Positions 26,497-36,900 of a stretch of 64,000 bases of DNA are shown piece after piece (within the stretch, counting starts at the first letter, position 1; the number at the start of each line of letters is the position of its first letter). Origin of the DNA: Paracyclopina nana (taxonomy: Eukaryota > Arthropoda > Copepoda > Cyclopoida > Cyclopettidae); contig JAGUCH010000002.1 of the NCBI GenBank assembly GCA_019096065.1, forward strand, positions 7,018,501-7,082,500, given 5' to 3'. The notes beneath the pieces are model-generated. The model made no database searches, was not told the DNA's origin, and was given only the letters and a program-made list of their open reading frames with translations. The position numbers and the translations under genes are program-made.

Positions 26497-26732
26497 ACTA
26501 GGAAAATCTAATTGTCCGTCACCTTATGGAATAAAACAAATGAAAACGAATAAAGTCTATAAATGTAGTAGTTTGTAAAGAGACGTTTCTGGTGATCGTG
26601 TGGGTTTTTCCACAACAAATCTCTGATAGTAGTGTAATGGGTCGTTTTTGGATTTTTTACATCATTAAATTGAGACATACAAATTATTATTTTTATTTCG
26701 ACCGATATGGCTAAAAAAGTATGTAGCATTCA

Positions 26733-28229
26733 TTAATCGAAATAGTCCTGAATATCAATTTCAGGATTCAGCAAGTCTTCTCCATACATGGACACGTCTA
26801 GTTGGTTAAGAATCAGATTTTCTAGAGTCTCTTCTAGGTCTGTTTCACCAATGAGTAGGGCTCCCAACACTCTTCCGTTATGAATAACCACTTTGACATA
26901 TTCGTGACCTTTTGTAACTCTCAATAGAACGTCATAATCACGGACATCCATTCCTTGGCCATTAAAAAGGCCCAACAATATTACTTTGAATCCAAAAAAT
27001 TTTGTTACGTGGCTGAACATTTCAAAAGAAAAATCTAGCTGAGCCTTAGCATTTGGTTTCTGCATGGAATTGACCATGCATTCACCAGCATAAAGGCCCA
27101 TCAGCCTTGCCTGAGTCCATAGCCGCATTTGAAACCAGAACCTTGAGTGATTCCAATTTGCACAAGAACAAACATCACCAGCAGCAAAGATGTCGGGAAC
27201 TGAGGTCTCCATTTGTTCGCTAACTATTATAGCATTGATTTCATCCACCTGTAGGGCATGAACCTTGATTCTGTCTCCGTTTGGAATAACTCCAGTAGCG
27301 GATACTACCAAATCACAGCTAATTGTATTTCCATTGGTTAACTTTAATTGCACCTGCGACTTATCTTCTGAGTGGCACTCAACTATATCTTGCACTTCAG
27401 CATTCCTTTCAATAGTTACCGTCTTTTCGTCATTACAGCCTGCAATATTAAGGCCATAGTGCCAGTCAGGACCAAGTGCTTCCCCAAATATCCCAGATTG
27501 TACAGAAGAAGAGTGAAATTCTGAAAAGGAGAAAACATTTTCAAACTGTTTCAAGACAAAAGAGGTGGGTACACAACCTTGTCCCGTATATCTAGACCTT
27601 TTTGTCATAGGAGGTACATTATTCGAGTTGTCTTCCTTTTTGATGAGCTCATCCAAGAAAAATTGGCTCGCACCGGGATCAACAAAAGTTGAATTGATTG
27701 ACGAGTCCTTAATTATCCAAACTATTTCAATGTTTTTTAGTTCATGGACCAACTCTGAGGCAATTCCACCGTTTCCAATCACAGCAATTTTTCTGGCTCC
27801 TTGCATGCCCCTTTGAAAGCTCTTGACACTTTGAGTATCACGAATACCAAATACAGAGCTTTCATTGGCAATTATTTTGGGCCTAGCTCCGTGACACAAA
27901 ATAACTTTCTTATAAATTACAGCTTCACACGCAGAGGAGCCTTCCACGTGAATGACGTGCTTAGTTGGGTCAATTGAGCTCACTACACCCTTGACAACTT
28001 TTAAATTAGTAAAATCAGATTCCAGAGACTCGTATGTCTTCTCTGACACATCGAATGAGCACAACGACTGAGTTATTTGGCATAAATTCGTGGCACACTT
28101 GACAAGAGATGACGCTGTAATTAGAACAACCGGCTCTTTTGGGCAAAGTTGCTTTAACCGTTCAAGACACGAGGCACCAGCTATACCGCCTCCAATAATC
28201 ACAAAAGAGGCTTCAATGTGGCGAGCCAT
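26733..28229 (-). CDS. PYROXD1: Pyridine nucleotide-disulfide oxidoreductase domain protein 1
   Basis: A single-exon frame of 498 residues, almost the size of human PYROXD1 (500). The FAD-binding GGGIAG is at residues 13-18. A second Rossmann motif (AVIGNGGIASE, for NAD(P)H) lies near residue 150, and the FAD-contacting DIFAAGD near residue 348. The C-terminus ends LLNPEIDIQDYFD, a family signature. PYROXD1 is an NAD(P)H-dependent flavoprotein known to protect the RTCB tRNA ligase complex from oxidation. The absence of introns is notable beside intron-bearing neighbours. It is transcribed divergently from the CXXC gene, with 224 bp between start codons, and convergently with NT5C2 copy 2. Confidence 0.93.
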   Translation of the reverse strand: MARHIEASFVIIGGGIAGASCLERLKQLCPKEPVVLITASSLVKCATNLCQITQSLCSFDVSEKTYESLESDFTNLKVVKGVVSSIDPTKHVIHVEGSSACEAVIYKKVILCHGARPKIIANESSVFGIRDTQSVKSFQRGMQGARKIAVIGNGGIASELVHELKNIEIVWIIKDSSINSTFVDPGASQFFLDELIKKEDNSNNVPPMTKRSRYTGQGCVPTSFVLKQFENVFSFSEFHSSSVQSGIFGEALGPDWHYGLNIAGCNDEKTVTIERNAEVQDIVECHSEDKSQVQLKLTNGNTISCDLVVSATGVIPNGDRIKVHALQVDEINAIIVSEQMETSVPDIFAAGDVCSCANWNHSRFWFQMRLWTQARLMGLYAGECMVNSMQKPNAKAQLDFSFEMFSHVTKFFGFKVILLGLFNGQGMDVRDYDVLLRVTKGHEYVKVVIHNGRVLGALLIGETDLEETLENLILNQLDVSMYGEDLLNPEIDIQDYFD

Positions 28230-28453
28230 GTTAAAATTTCCGCGATTTGTTTACTTTTTTTAGCGGTTTTGACTTTGAGTAAAAGCCAGGTTATGTGACC
28301 AATAAGACAAATGTTCCGCGCATTGAAGCTGCTGGCCGTTTTCCCGTCAAATAGCCTCTTGCTGCAACCAGCCACGCTCGGCCGATAGCCTGAAATTCAA
28401 ATTGACAGACAAAAACTGAGCGAGTGTCAACATAAATAAAGGCCACTGCCAAA
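28230..28453. promoter_or_regulatory. Bidirectional promoter between PYROXD1 and the CXXC gene
   Basis: Start codons of two oppositely directed genes are separated by only 224 bp, so both promoters must lie here. AT-rich DNA lies on the PYROXD1 side and GC-richer DNA in the middle. I see no clear TATA box for either direction. Confidence 0.6.
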
Positions 28454-30175
28454 ATGACGCGGACCCGTTCCAAAGGTCCTGCAATTGCCAACCGTGCGAT
28501 AAAGACGGTTGTGAAGACATCAAAGAAGGTAACGCCTGTGAAGGCTACAGCTAAGGCTCCAGTGAAGCAGACAGAGGCAATGAGGAAGATAGCTAAAGAG
28601 CAAGTGAATTCTCGATCGAGGAAGACTACCGAAGAAAAGCCTTCTCCCTCTAAATTGGAACCTCCCCGAAGATCGAAGAAAAGCGAAACAGTCAGTAAAC
28701 AAGGAGAAGAAAAAAAGGAAAAAAATGATGACTCGAGAAGAAGGCCATCACGGAAAGCTGAGTCCATGGCAAAGGTTGAGCCCAAACAGGCTCGCAGGAC
28801 GAGGCATCCTGATTCCCAAAAGGCAGATGAGGCTCCTAAAAAAGCTGCAGCTGAGAGCCCCAAAAAAGTTGTCCAAAGCTCCCCTAAGAAACGTGGAAAC
28901 GCTCAGAAAGCTGAGCTTCCAGCTAATTGTGAATTAACCCCGAGATTTTCCGGCCGACAAAGAAAGGTTATGGACTATAGTGCTATGGCCAAAGGCACTC
29001 CAGCTACAGACATTGATGGGTCTCCAAAAAAGCGAAAATCTGAACCGTCTGCTGAGGCTCCTTCTGAAAAGAAAAAAGCAGTGCACAAGACAGAAAAAGT
29101 ATCTCCATCTGAGACAGAACCTCTCCCTCCCGCAACGCCCGCTTTAAGTCGATCAAAAGTGGAGAAACTAGATGATTCGCCTTTGAAAGAATCACCGGAA
29201 TGTAAGCCCACAAAAGCTGAAGAAGTAGCCGTAAAAAGAACCGCAAGAACGTGCAGAAGCATCATAGTGGAGCCCTCTGTGGATGACGAGATAATGTCTG
29301 AACCTGAACCCCCTTCTCAGGTTGTGCCCAAAGTAAAGACCGAACTGCCTTTGTCACCGATGCGTGATGTTAAAGAGCAAACCACCTCCTCATCAAAAAT
29401 GGTTAAAGTTCAATTTGCCCCTCCCAGTCCAGCCAAACATGCTCCTCAAGTGCCTCTTCCGGCTGAAATTGACAACAGTGTACAAAAGTGCGGAGACTGC
29501 CCGGGCTGTCTGAGGAAGCCTTGTAATGAATGTTCAAAGTGCAAGAATGGGCAAAAGTTCAACTGCATTGATATGTACTGCATGAACACGGAAGAAGGGC
29601 GAAAGCAACGCGAAGCAGCCAAAGCCAAGTATCTTGAGTCACTGAGCAAGGCCAAGCTGAACCTCAATGCTGGCAAGAGTTTTAATAAAGATCAGGTGTT
29701 CACGCCAAACCGTAACTTAACCATCAAGGAGCAAGTGGATATGATCATGTCTCAGTTGACAGTGAAACAGCAAGTTAAAGGTGAAAATATTAAGGCAACA
29801 GTTCACAGGTCTGGTCCAAGACCCAGAAAAGCTGTTGAGCCTAAGACCAAAAAAGAGAGAGCAAAGCACAAGATGATGGCGGTGTATGGAAGCTCTGATA
29901 AAGCCACCAAGACTCGAAGGTGTGGGGAGTGCGAAGGTTGTATGAGGGACGATTGTGGCCAATGTGTTGCTTGCTCGGATAAGCCCAGGTTTGGTGGGAG
30001 AGGCACAAAAAAGAAGGCTTGCACAGCGAGGCTTTGCCGTATGAGAGGACCGCCAGTTCAAGGACACGCATTGAACGTGAACCTACAGGAGGGCCAGACG
30101 TACCAGATTATTGGATACCTTGACAGCAATGGGGAGCAGCATCAAGCGCACGTTGTTCAACCGGGTCAGGAATGA
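28454..30175 (+). CDS. Nuclear protein with two CXXC zinc fingers
   Basis: This single-exon frame encodes 573 residues. The first 340 are Lys/Ser/Pro/Glu-rich and probably disordered. A divergent CXXC finger starts at Cys346 (CGDCPGCLRKPCNEC...). A canonical one starts at Cys490 (CGECEGC...CGQCVAC, with RFGG in place of the usual KFGG, and a closing CTARLC). CXXC domains of the MLL/CFP1/KDM2/DNMT1 type bind unmethylated CpG, so a chromatin role is likely. No JmjC, SET or PHD domain is present to place it in one of those families, so I give no symbol. AATAAA follows at 30187. It shares its promoter region with PYROXD1. Confidence 0.85.
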   Translation: MTRTRSKGPAIANRAIKTVVKTSKKVTPVKATAKAPVKQTEAMRKIAKEQVNSRSRKTTEEKPSPSKLEPPRRSKKSETVSKQGEEKKEKNDDSRRRPSRKAESMAKVEPKQARRTRHPDSQKADEAPKKAAAESPKKVVQSSPKKRGNAQKAELPANCELTPRFSGRQRKVMDYSAMAKGTPATDIDGSPKKRKSEPSAEAPSEKKKAVHKTEKVSPSETEPLPPATPALSRSKVEKLDDSPLKESPECKPTKAEEVAVKRTARTCRSIIVEPSVDDEIMSEPEPPSQVVPKVKTELPLSPMRDVKEQTTSSSKMVKVQFAPPSPAKHAPQVPLPAEIDNSVQKCGDCPGCLRKPCNECSKCKNGQKFNCIDMYCMNTEEGRKQREAAKAKYLESLSKAKLNLNAGKSFNKDQVFTPNRNLTIKEQVDMIMSQLTVKQQVKGENIKATVHRSGPRPRKAVEPKTKKERAKHKMMAVYGSSDKATKTRRCGECEGCMRDDCGQCVACSDKPRFGGRGTKKKACTARLCRMRGPPVQGHALNVNLQEGQTYQIIGYLDSNGEQHQAHVVQPGQE

Positions 30176-30192
30176 GTCTGATTGATAATAAA

Positions 30193-30867
30193 GTCGCATA
30201 ACTTTCATTGAGGCATATAAATCCTTTTGTATGCATCACTTAATAGTGCTATTCTTATTATCTTCTGGTCGATTCTATGCACAAATAGAAAAATGCTAAG
30301 GAAGCTTTTAGTGATGGAACGAGCTAGCTAGGCTTGAAAGCTTGAAGCTGAGACCCAGCTTGGGCTGCCAGAGCAAAAAGCTTGAGATCGCTCGAACAAA
30401 ATTGAGAAAAGCTTGAAAAAGCTTTACATTCTTTTAATCCAATTAAAAAAAGAGCTAATTTTTTAATTAACAAATTCTTAAAGCTGTTTTAGTGAAATTT
30501 TGAGCTTGATAAAAGCTTGACGACATGTTAGTGATCGATCGAACATCTTTAAAAAAGCGTGAAGCTTTATCGAGCTGAAATTTCCCGACTCGTTCAGTCA
30601 CTAGAAGCATTACTTTGCACAATATCATGTATTTTATCTCTTTGGTAATTTATACATTGGGCTGCAACTCTTACGCCTACTAAAGACTAATTCAATTTTA
30701 CGCATACTAATTAAAGCCTTGAAACTTCCAATTTAGACGTGATGCACTAAAAGCCTTCGGCATCTAGACTATGGGCACTTAATAAGCCAACTAAGCTAGA
30801 CCCTTCGGCCTTCCAAGAAAAATGCGAAACAAATGAAAAGGAAACAACAGCCCTTCGAGAAAGTTTG
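30193..30867. other. Intergenic DNA between convergent CXXC and RPL15 genes
   Basis: A patch at about 30330-30570 is rich in AGCTTGAA/AAGCTT words with loose repetition. No gene seen. RPL15's AATAAA (minus strand) is at 30868-30873. Confidence 0.6.
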
Positions 30868-30954
30868 TTTATTGAATAGCAAAGTACATCCTCATCAGCA
30901 GTGGCGAGGTGCAAAAAGGCCAACGTCCCAACTTTGACATCAACCAGTGGAAGC

Positions 30955-31751
30955 TTAACGCTTCCTACGCAGCTTGAGCGAGTTCTTGCGGAGCCAAGCA
31001 GCATTGCGAGAACCTCCCTTGGTCTGAGTGAACCTGCGTCCATGTCCAAGTCCTGAAAAGGCGAAAAAAGCGCTCAGTCAATTGAAATCCCGAGTTGTGG
31101 AACCAACATCAAATGCACACGACATTTTCAGAAAAGAGTTGGACAGTTTATCTCCACAATAATTTGTAAGAGTGGTGCATGGTTCCAGTTCATCACTAAG
31201 CGAAAACGTATTAAGAGCAATGAAAAATTACCTCTGGAGGATTTTCCAGCAGTGGTCAAACCGCGCAACTCGCGGTGCTTCATGACAGGCTTGGTCATCC
31301 AGTTGATCTTGGGATCACGCCTAATGGCCTTGTGGAACGGGTCAATCATGATGACTTCAAAGTACTTGTAAGTCGAATCCTGGCCAACCCAGTAGGAGCT
31401 GAGGACGCGAAGCCCGGTGATCCTGCGGCCCACACGCTCTTCAGCGATAGATTGCAAGTTCCTGACGGGCTTTTGCTGCTTCACTCCACCGGAAGTTTTA
31501 GGCTTGCCGTAAGGGCATCCCTTGGCGACAGGGCGTTTGCGGCCTCCACGCCTCATGGCAATGCGGTAGATGACATAGCCCTGCTTATTCTTGTATCCCA
31601 ATCGGCGAGCCTTGTCGGGTCTGGTGGACCTGGGAACGCGGTGAACCTTGGCCAACTGACGGTATTGCCAGCACCGGATCCTCAGCAAGTATCGCATAAC
31701 ATCGCTTTGCTTCTTGCGATAAAGCTCCGACATGTATTTGTAGGCTCCCAT
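30955..31751 (-). CDS. RPL15: 60S ribosomal protein L15 (eL15)
   Basis: eL15 is a component of the large ribosomal subunit. Two coding exons on the minus strand: 31232-31751 and 30955-31052, joined across a 179-bp intron whose splice falls inside the Gly of KSSRG. The product is 205 residues (human 204). It opens with [19 protein letters not shown], carries the conserved [20 protein letters not shown] and ends LKLRRKR. A pyrimidine tract just upstream fits translational control by a 5' TOP. Its AATAAA lies about 85 bases beyond the stop. Confidence 0.97.
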
Positions 31752-31787
31752 GTTGACGACGTCTCCTCTTCTTCACGTCTTGTTTTC

Positions 31788-31806
31788 AAAAGGAAGAGGA
31801 AGTCGG
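31788..31806 (-). promoter_or_regulatory. Probable 5' TOP tract of RPL15
   Basis: On the minus strand, 37-55 bases before the start codon, the sequence reads GACTTCCTCTTCCTTTTG. This polypyrimidine run following a C is typical of ribosomal protein transcript starts. The exact initiation base is not proven. Confidence 0.55.
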
Positions 31807-31809
31807 GAC

Positions 31810-32434
31810 TATTTGAGAACATCTGTTTAGGTATACTCGTAATCAACCATGTAGTTATAAAAAGCGCCACTTTAGCTTTAAAGTTTATCTGTGGAGACAG
31901 TACCTCTGTTTAGAGTCACATTTCATTTTTATTTTTATCTGTTGTAAAAAAAACATCCGTTTTCAAAGTTTATTGGTTACCAGCCGTATTTTGGTTCATT
32001 TTGCACCTGAATGTCTAATTACCTTTTCTAACAATTCCTGCCTTATTAGTTAACTTTGGTATCTTTCAAGCGTGGCAATCAGACGGAAGATAATTCAGAT
32101 TCCAACGCAACCTCCTACTAATTTGCCATTAATAGGGCGAAACTAGAAGTACCATATTTCTGCTAGCGGATTTTAGTTGAAACCATGGAGGGCTGAGAAC
32201 TGCCTTGTCTAGGTGGACTCGCAATTAAAATTGGCTGGTTCTCTGAATAGAGGTGCAGTATCTTTTGGTTCTCCTTGGTTCTCTAAACTACTTGTAGCTT
32301 AAAAGATTTCCTATGCTAAATATACCTATTTTCAAAGCCCTAGATTCAAAGATATTATCAAGTTTTTGAGGACTATTTCTAAAAATTAGGGACAATTCAC
32401 TACTTTTGGGCTGGCTTTTTCCAATTTTCTTAGC
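31810..32434. other. Intergenic DNA upstream of RPL15, no gene seen
   Basis: AT-rich DNA without long coherent frames or recognised repeats. Confidence 0.55.
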
Positions 32435-32890
32435 TTTTGCCATGCCAGTACAGCAACTGTAGCATGGCCATCATGATTACCAGAAAATACTTTTTCCTCA
32501 ATTCATTGCAAAAAATGGCTTATTTGTCAAAAAACTGGCTCTTTTTATTGAACCCACACTAGATGAACTTGTTTGTTTTGAACTCACACAGAGTGGAGCT
32601 GCAAAAAGTAAGGCTATTTTTTCTTATTCGATCCTTCATGCTCAGGTCTGGATATGATGTGACTCATGATCCAAAATTTCTTGACTTTCATGAATCTTGC
32701 TCAAAATGGTACCATTCTGTTCCTTGAATCAATTGTACTGTTACAAGCTCAAAAAGAGAGCTTTCTTTGTCATTTTGTTGTCTACAACTCTAAAAAACTT
32801 TTTGTTTACTTTTTGTTTGAAACGCTATTTTTGCCGCAATTGCTACGCACGCTTACTCGTACGCCAAAGAACCAAAAATTCAGCACCATC
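32435..32890. repeat. Dispersed repeat, inverted relative to 42620-42840
   Basis: GCCATGCCAGTACAGCAACT at its left matches, inverted, TAGTTGTTGTACTGGCATGG at 42803-42822. CGCCAAAGAACCAAAAATTCAGCA at its right matches, inverted, GTGCTAAATTTTTGGTTCTCTGGCG near 42674-42698. The interior is longer here than in the other copy. No protein-coding evidence. Confidence 0.55.
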
Positions 32891-32961
32891 TATTGCATTT
32901 TGTCTGTCTTTTGCTCCCCATACCTCAGCTCTCAGGCTTTGGCAATAGGCTGACCTTTTAC

Positions 32962-32967
32962 TCAGTC
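32962..32967 (+). promoter_or_regulatory. Possible initiator (TCAGTC) of the secreted-protein gene
   Basis: TCAGTC matches the arthropod initiator consensus TCAKTY and lies 42 bases before the ATG at 33009. There is no TATA box at the expected distance, so the assignment is tentative. Confidence 0.35.
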
Positions 32968-33008
32968 GGTCGCATTTTTTGACAGTGCTCTCATAGACTT
33001 GACTAAAA

Positions 33009-33712
33009 ATGGGGTCATCGCTTCTTTTGGCCGCAATTGGACTCTTTTTTGCTCCTAATCTTTCCCTAAGCCTCTCGTTCAATGGACAAGACAATTCTAA
33101 TTTGCTATTTGCCGATATTTCACCGCAAGAGTCGAACCCGAAGTTCATGAACGTGAAGCAGACGACTGAAGCCCCAAATGACATCATTGCTCCTAGTCAG
33201 ACGCAATCAATGGTCGATGCCAGCTTTAATCAGGGGCAAGAAGCTAGAAAACTTCGCCTCTACATCCTTGGAGCTTTGATGGAGCAACTGATAGCCTGGT
33301 TGTTCCAAGATATTCTTCCTAACGATGTCATGCAGAGGCATAAAAGAGCGGCAAACGGCCAAGGTAATCATGAATATAATGTTCCGGTGACTCGATTCTC
33401 ACTCTTCCTTTTTTTTCAGACAATGTGTACTGGATTGATGCCACGGCCACCATGTTGGGAGCAATCTTGGACCGCGAGGAGTGCAGAAAAGTCGTCGTTT
33501 GCACGACTTGCGCCACCATCAAGTCCATAGCTCCATCGTCTACCGTGGCTGTGGTGGTGGCTGACGCCTTGGTGCCCACCTCCATCAAGCAATGGGACAA
33601 GTACGAGGTGGCCAAGAGAGTGTTCATTTCAAACGACGGCAAACGCTGCGAGGAAACGTACCAGTGCAAGCTTGGCATCATCGACATGGCTTCTGGTCCA
33701 CCCAAAAATTAG
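33009..33712 (+). CDS. Small secreted protein with a furin-type cleavage site, function unknown
   Basis: Two exons, 33009-33363 and 33420-33712, joined in frame over a 56-bp intron with a strong TTTTTTTTCAG acceptor. The product is 215 residues. Residues 1-24 form a hydrophobic signal peptide (MGSSLLLAAIGLFFAP...). A dibasic site, RHKR, lies just before the splice junction at about residues 111-114, suggesting proprotein processing. The C-terminal part begins DNVYWIDATATMLGAIL and holds five cysteines, including a C-x2-C pair after DREEC and a final C-x5-C. This layout resembles unnamed arthropod secreted proteins with a DREEC/DNEEC segment, but I cannot name the family. AATAAA lies at 33905-33910. 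Confidence 0.75.
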
Positions 33713-33910
33713 TCATTTTAGTGCCATGGATTCGCGACCGAGATTTTATGAAATATACACGACAGGTGTTGCAGCCGAGCTTATTGTCGTCCTTGCTTAC
33801 TTAGGCGAGCAGGTGCCCCATGAGTCTGTTCAACGGCAACTCGAAACCTTTGCTGCAGAGTGCGGATCGAGATTGAGTTGTTTACTTATCTTTTTGTCAC
33901 GAAAAATAAA

Positions 33911-36900
33911 TATCTGCCAACAAAGCGTGAGCAAGTTTTGCTCTTACGGCGCCTGAACTCGCAGTAGCCGTTGATTTAAGATTATCAAGAGTGTGCTGCT
34001 CCCGCTTATCGCAATGCAATAGGGTTGGAGTTGTCGCATGGCAGTCGTAATGATGGATTTCTAGTCTCATTATTTGGCAATAATTCCTTGATGCATGATG
34101 CTATTATGATGCAAAGCGATCAGAGGATTATGAGCGCAAAAACAACATCGGAAACTGCGAGCAGATGGCAGCAAGTGGTCGCAAATTTTTCCGTCCAAAA
34201 ATGGGTGCGCGCGCGCGTTGGCTGTCTGATATGCGGTTTGATCCATAGCTGCTTCTTAATGTAATTGCCACCCCTGAATTACGCGTCCGATGAACGATTG
34301 GGCCATGTGCGGATGACGGGTGCTCGCCAATCGATGCATGAAGAAAAATCGCTTCTTCTAAAAAAAGATGATCGCTACAATGCTGCCACGCTACGGTCTG
34401 TTTCAGGGTCAGAGCCTCTCGTTTCGCAAAGTGGTCGTCATGCAATTTTGTTCCCTCTTTGTTCGCGAAATGGCCTCTTCCAAATGATAGGTATCATCGC
34501 TGACCCCTGAGCTGTATCTGCGTAGTTCGGAAGAAAGAACTGTGTTTATTTTTAGGAACACGGTCTGCTCGCAATTAAGCGGAGGCTGTACGCGACCCGG
34601 TTTTTATGATGGGCAACTGTCGCGGCGTTTACGATCCGTTTTGGAAATGCGTGAAAGGAGAAATGAAGTCCGCATGCGCATGTGAGCTTGAGAACGGAGT
34701 CAACAGTCAAGCGTAGGACGTTTCATTTTGGGATTTTGGGTGCAACTCCTGAAACGTTGTTCGTTTTCTTTCCCATGATCCGCATAACATGCTCGATGGT
34801 TGAGCTCTAATTGAGCGCGCTACGCGGACAATAGCCTCATCATCGCTCGACAATTCAAACGACTTTTTTTGCTGCGGATGTCGGTAAAAAACAAAATGAA
34901 CACTTGTCATTCCCAAAAGATCGATAAAAGTTCATGCTTTTTCATCGCAGAGCTTTTGGAAATTCTGACCCCTTTCAGCTCTCCTCCACCCGACACCTCT
35001 TGAAAACCGCTCGATCGACGACGGGGAAACGAATGGGGTTTGAAAAAATTAGAATGAAGCGTTTTTCCGCTGGCTGCTTCTGTTTTTTTTCTGCCTTCCA
35101 GCTCCGAAAATTGACCCTTTCGGGGTCATGGAGCACCTGACATCCTTCTCGAGGCTGATTGGTCGGTCGTTAGCATGGTGATTAGAAGGACCCCATCCAG
35201 TTTGCGTTGCTCCCAAAGTAAAATGCTCAAAGGAAGAACAGGTGGCACGCGCTGCCTCGCTACATCCAGTCCAGGACCAAACCGAAAAACAAAAAATTGA
35301 TCTCGCACCAGATGCCATTGGAGATAATCATTGCTTACGCGGACAAACTTTGTAGTTGCTCCCTCATGCTCCGCAACTTCAGAGATGAGATAAGGATACT
35401 TTTCAGCAAAAAATGCTACGCCCGCTTTCCCCCTCAGGAAGACAAAAAACAATGCAGAACTGCAACGGATTTGACTGATATCGAGGGTGGCGTGGCGCAG
35501 TTCATTTTGACAGCGTTTGCAGACTCCCTCGTAAGTCCCTAAAATGGAAGGACAAATATAGCGAGCGGCCAGTAGATGGATTCCACAACTAAAGACCACC
35601 GTGACAATGCCGTCATACGTCTATTGGCATAAATAGTGGAGCCACGTTGACCCAAGCTGCCGCATCAAGGTTTTGCTGTTTTGGCAGCGGGCTTTTTTCC
35701 TTCAGCGCGAGAAGAAGCCGTTTTCCTTTTAGCCAAAACGAGGGAGGAGAAGCCAGGAGCATGCTTCGGGTTGCCCTTTTCTTAGGGGGGCTTTGTGTGG
35801 CTAAAATAGGTTGACAGTTGCGTTGAATGGGGAAGCACAGTGGGGAACAGCGCGCGAAAAGGGTCGCCATCATGACGCTAGCAATTGCAGAATTGAGCTG
35901 GCTCGAATTGTGCGAAAAAAGCATAATGCATCGAAAGCGGCAGTTTTTATGGCGATCCCCATAGTGGAACGAGTTAAGGTAGCTGATGTTGCTGCCGCTC
36001 CCACTAATCGCACACTTTAGTGGACGTTTTGAAATTTTCACAATAGAGTGATTTGGTTTTGACAACATTTTTCGAATTTCCTGCCGATTTTTCGCAACTG
36101 CAGTCATCAAAAAATAGTTTCCCATCATTAATGCAAAAAATTCCCGCACCATTTTCATGGGCAAGCACGCGATGGTTGATTTCATCCCACGCACGCATCG
36201 CAGCGTTTCCAAGAACTTTATGGTCATTTTTGGCGTAATGCAAAGGTATCAAGTTCAAAGGTGACAGCAACGCGCTTGACCCTTTAAGCATCATATTAAT
36301 GCTATTTTGCTTCGCCGTTGTCCATGTTGGGTCAAGCGTGCTTGAAAAATGGCATTCCCAATATGATCAAAAGGCAACTTGTAGGTTTGCGACGTACAGG
36401 CTTCGTGAAAAAGTTAACGATTATGACGCCAAGCCAGCCGCATATTTTTCTTACAACATGTGGCACGTAAAAAGAGGAGAAGAGGAAAAATTGAAAAGGG
36501 CAGGAAATGAGGTCTGCGGGCTTGAAACGAGCCACCTCTTCGCGAGCCACTTTTATCATCAAAAAGCTCGTGCCCGAGGAACAATTTTCGGCAGCCCGAA
36601 ATTGTCGGGTCATTACCGCTCTAATAGCTTGACTCGCATAGCAATGGCGTTGCCCTAATTGGCCTTATTTCGAAAATAGCCGCAGTTGTTGCTCCGATGA
36701 GGCATTCCGTTGCAAAAAGCTGAAATCCTAGAAGAAGACAAACATGGACGTTGTTGCTACTTGTACGGGGGGTGAAAAATGCGAAACTTCACAATGGTGT
36801 TGATAAAAATTGGGTGTTGAGTGAGCTCTCGCTGGTGCGGTCTTTGTCATCGTGAGCATTCCCGCCGTTTTCCAAGCGGCAAATGGATCACAGATGGGAA

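Noticed and set aside
28291..28863. Minus-strand hydrophobic ORF opposite the CXXC gene start
   Set aside because: Shadow frame created by the Lys/Ala/Pro-rich coding strand.
31275..31913. Plus-strand ORF of 212 codons opposite RPL15
   Set aside because: Shadow of the highly conserved RPL15 coding strand.
33672..33956. Separate ORF after the secreted-protein gene
   Set aside because: It overlaps the end of exon 2 in another frame, has no recognisable domain, and lies before the AATAAA, so it is most likely 3' UTR.
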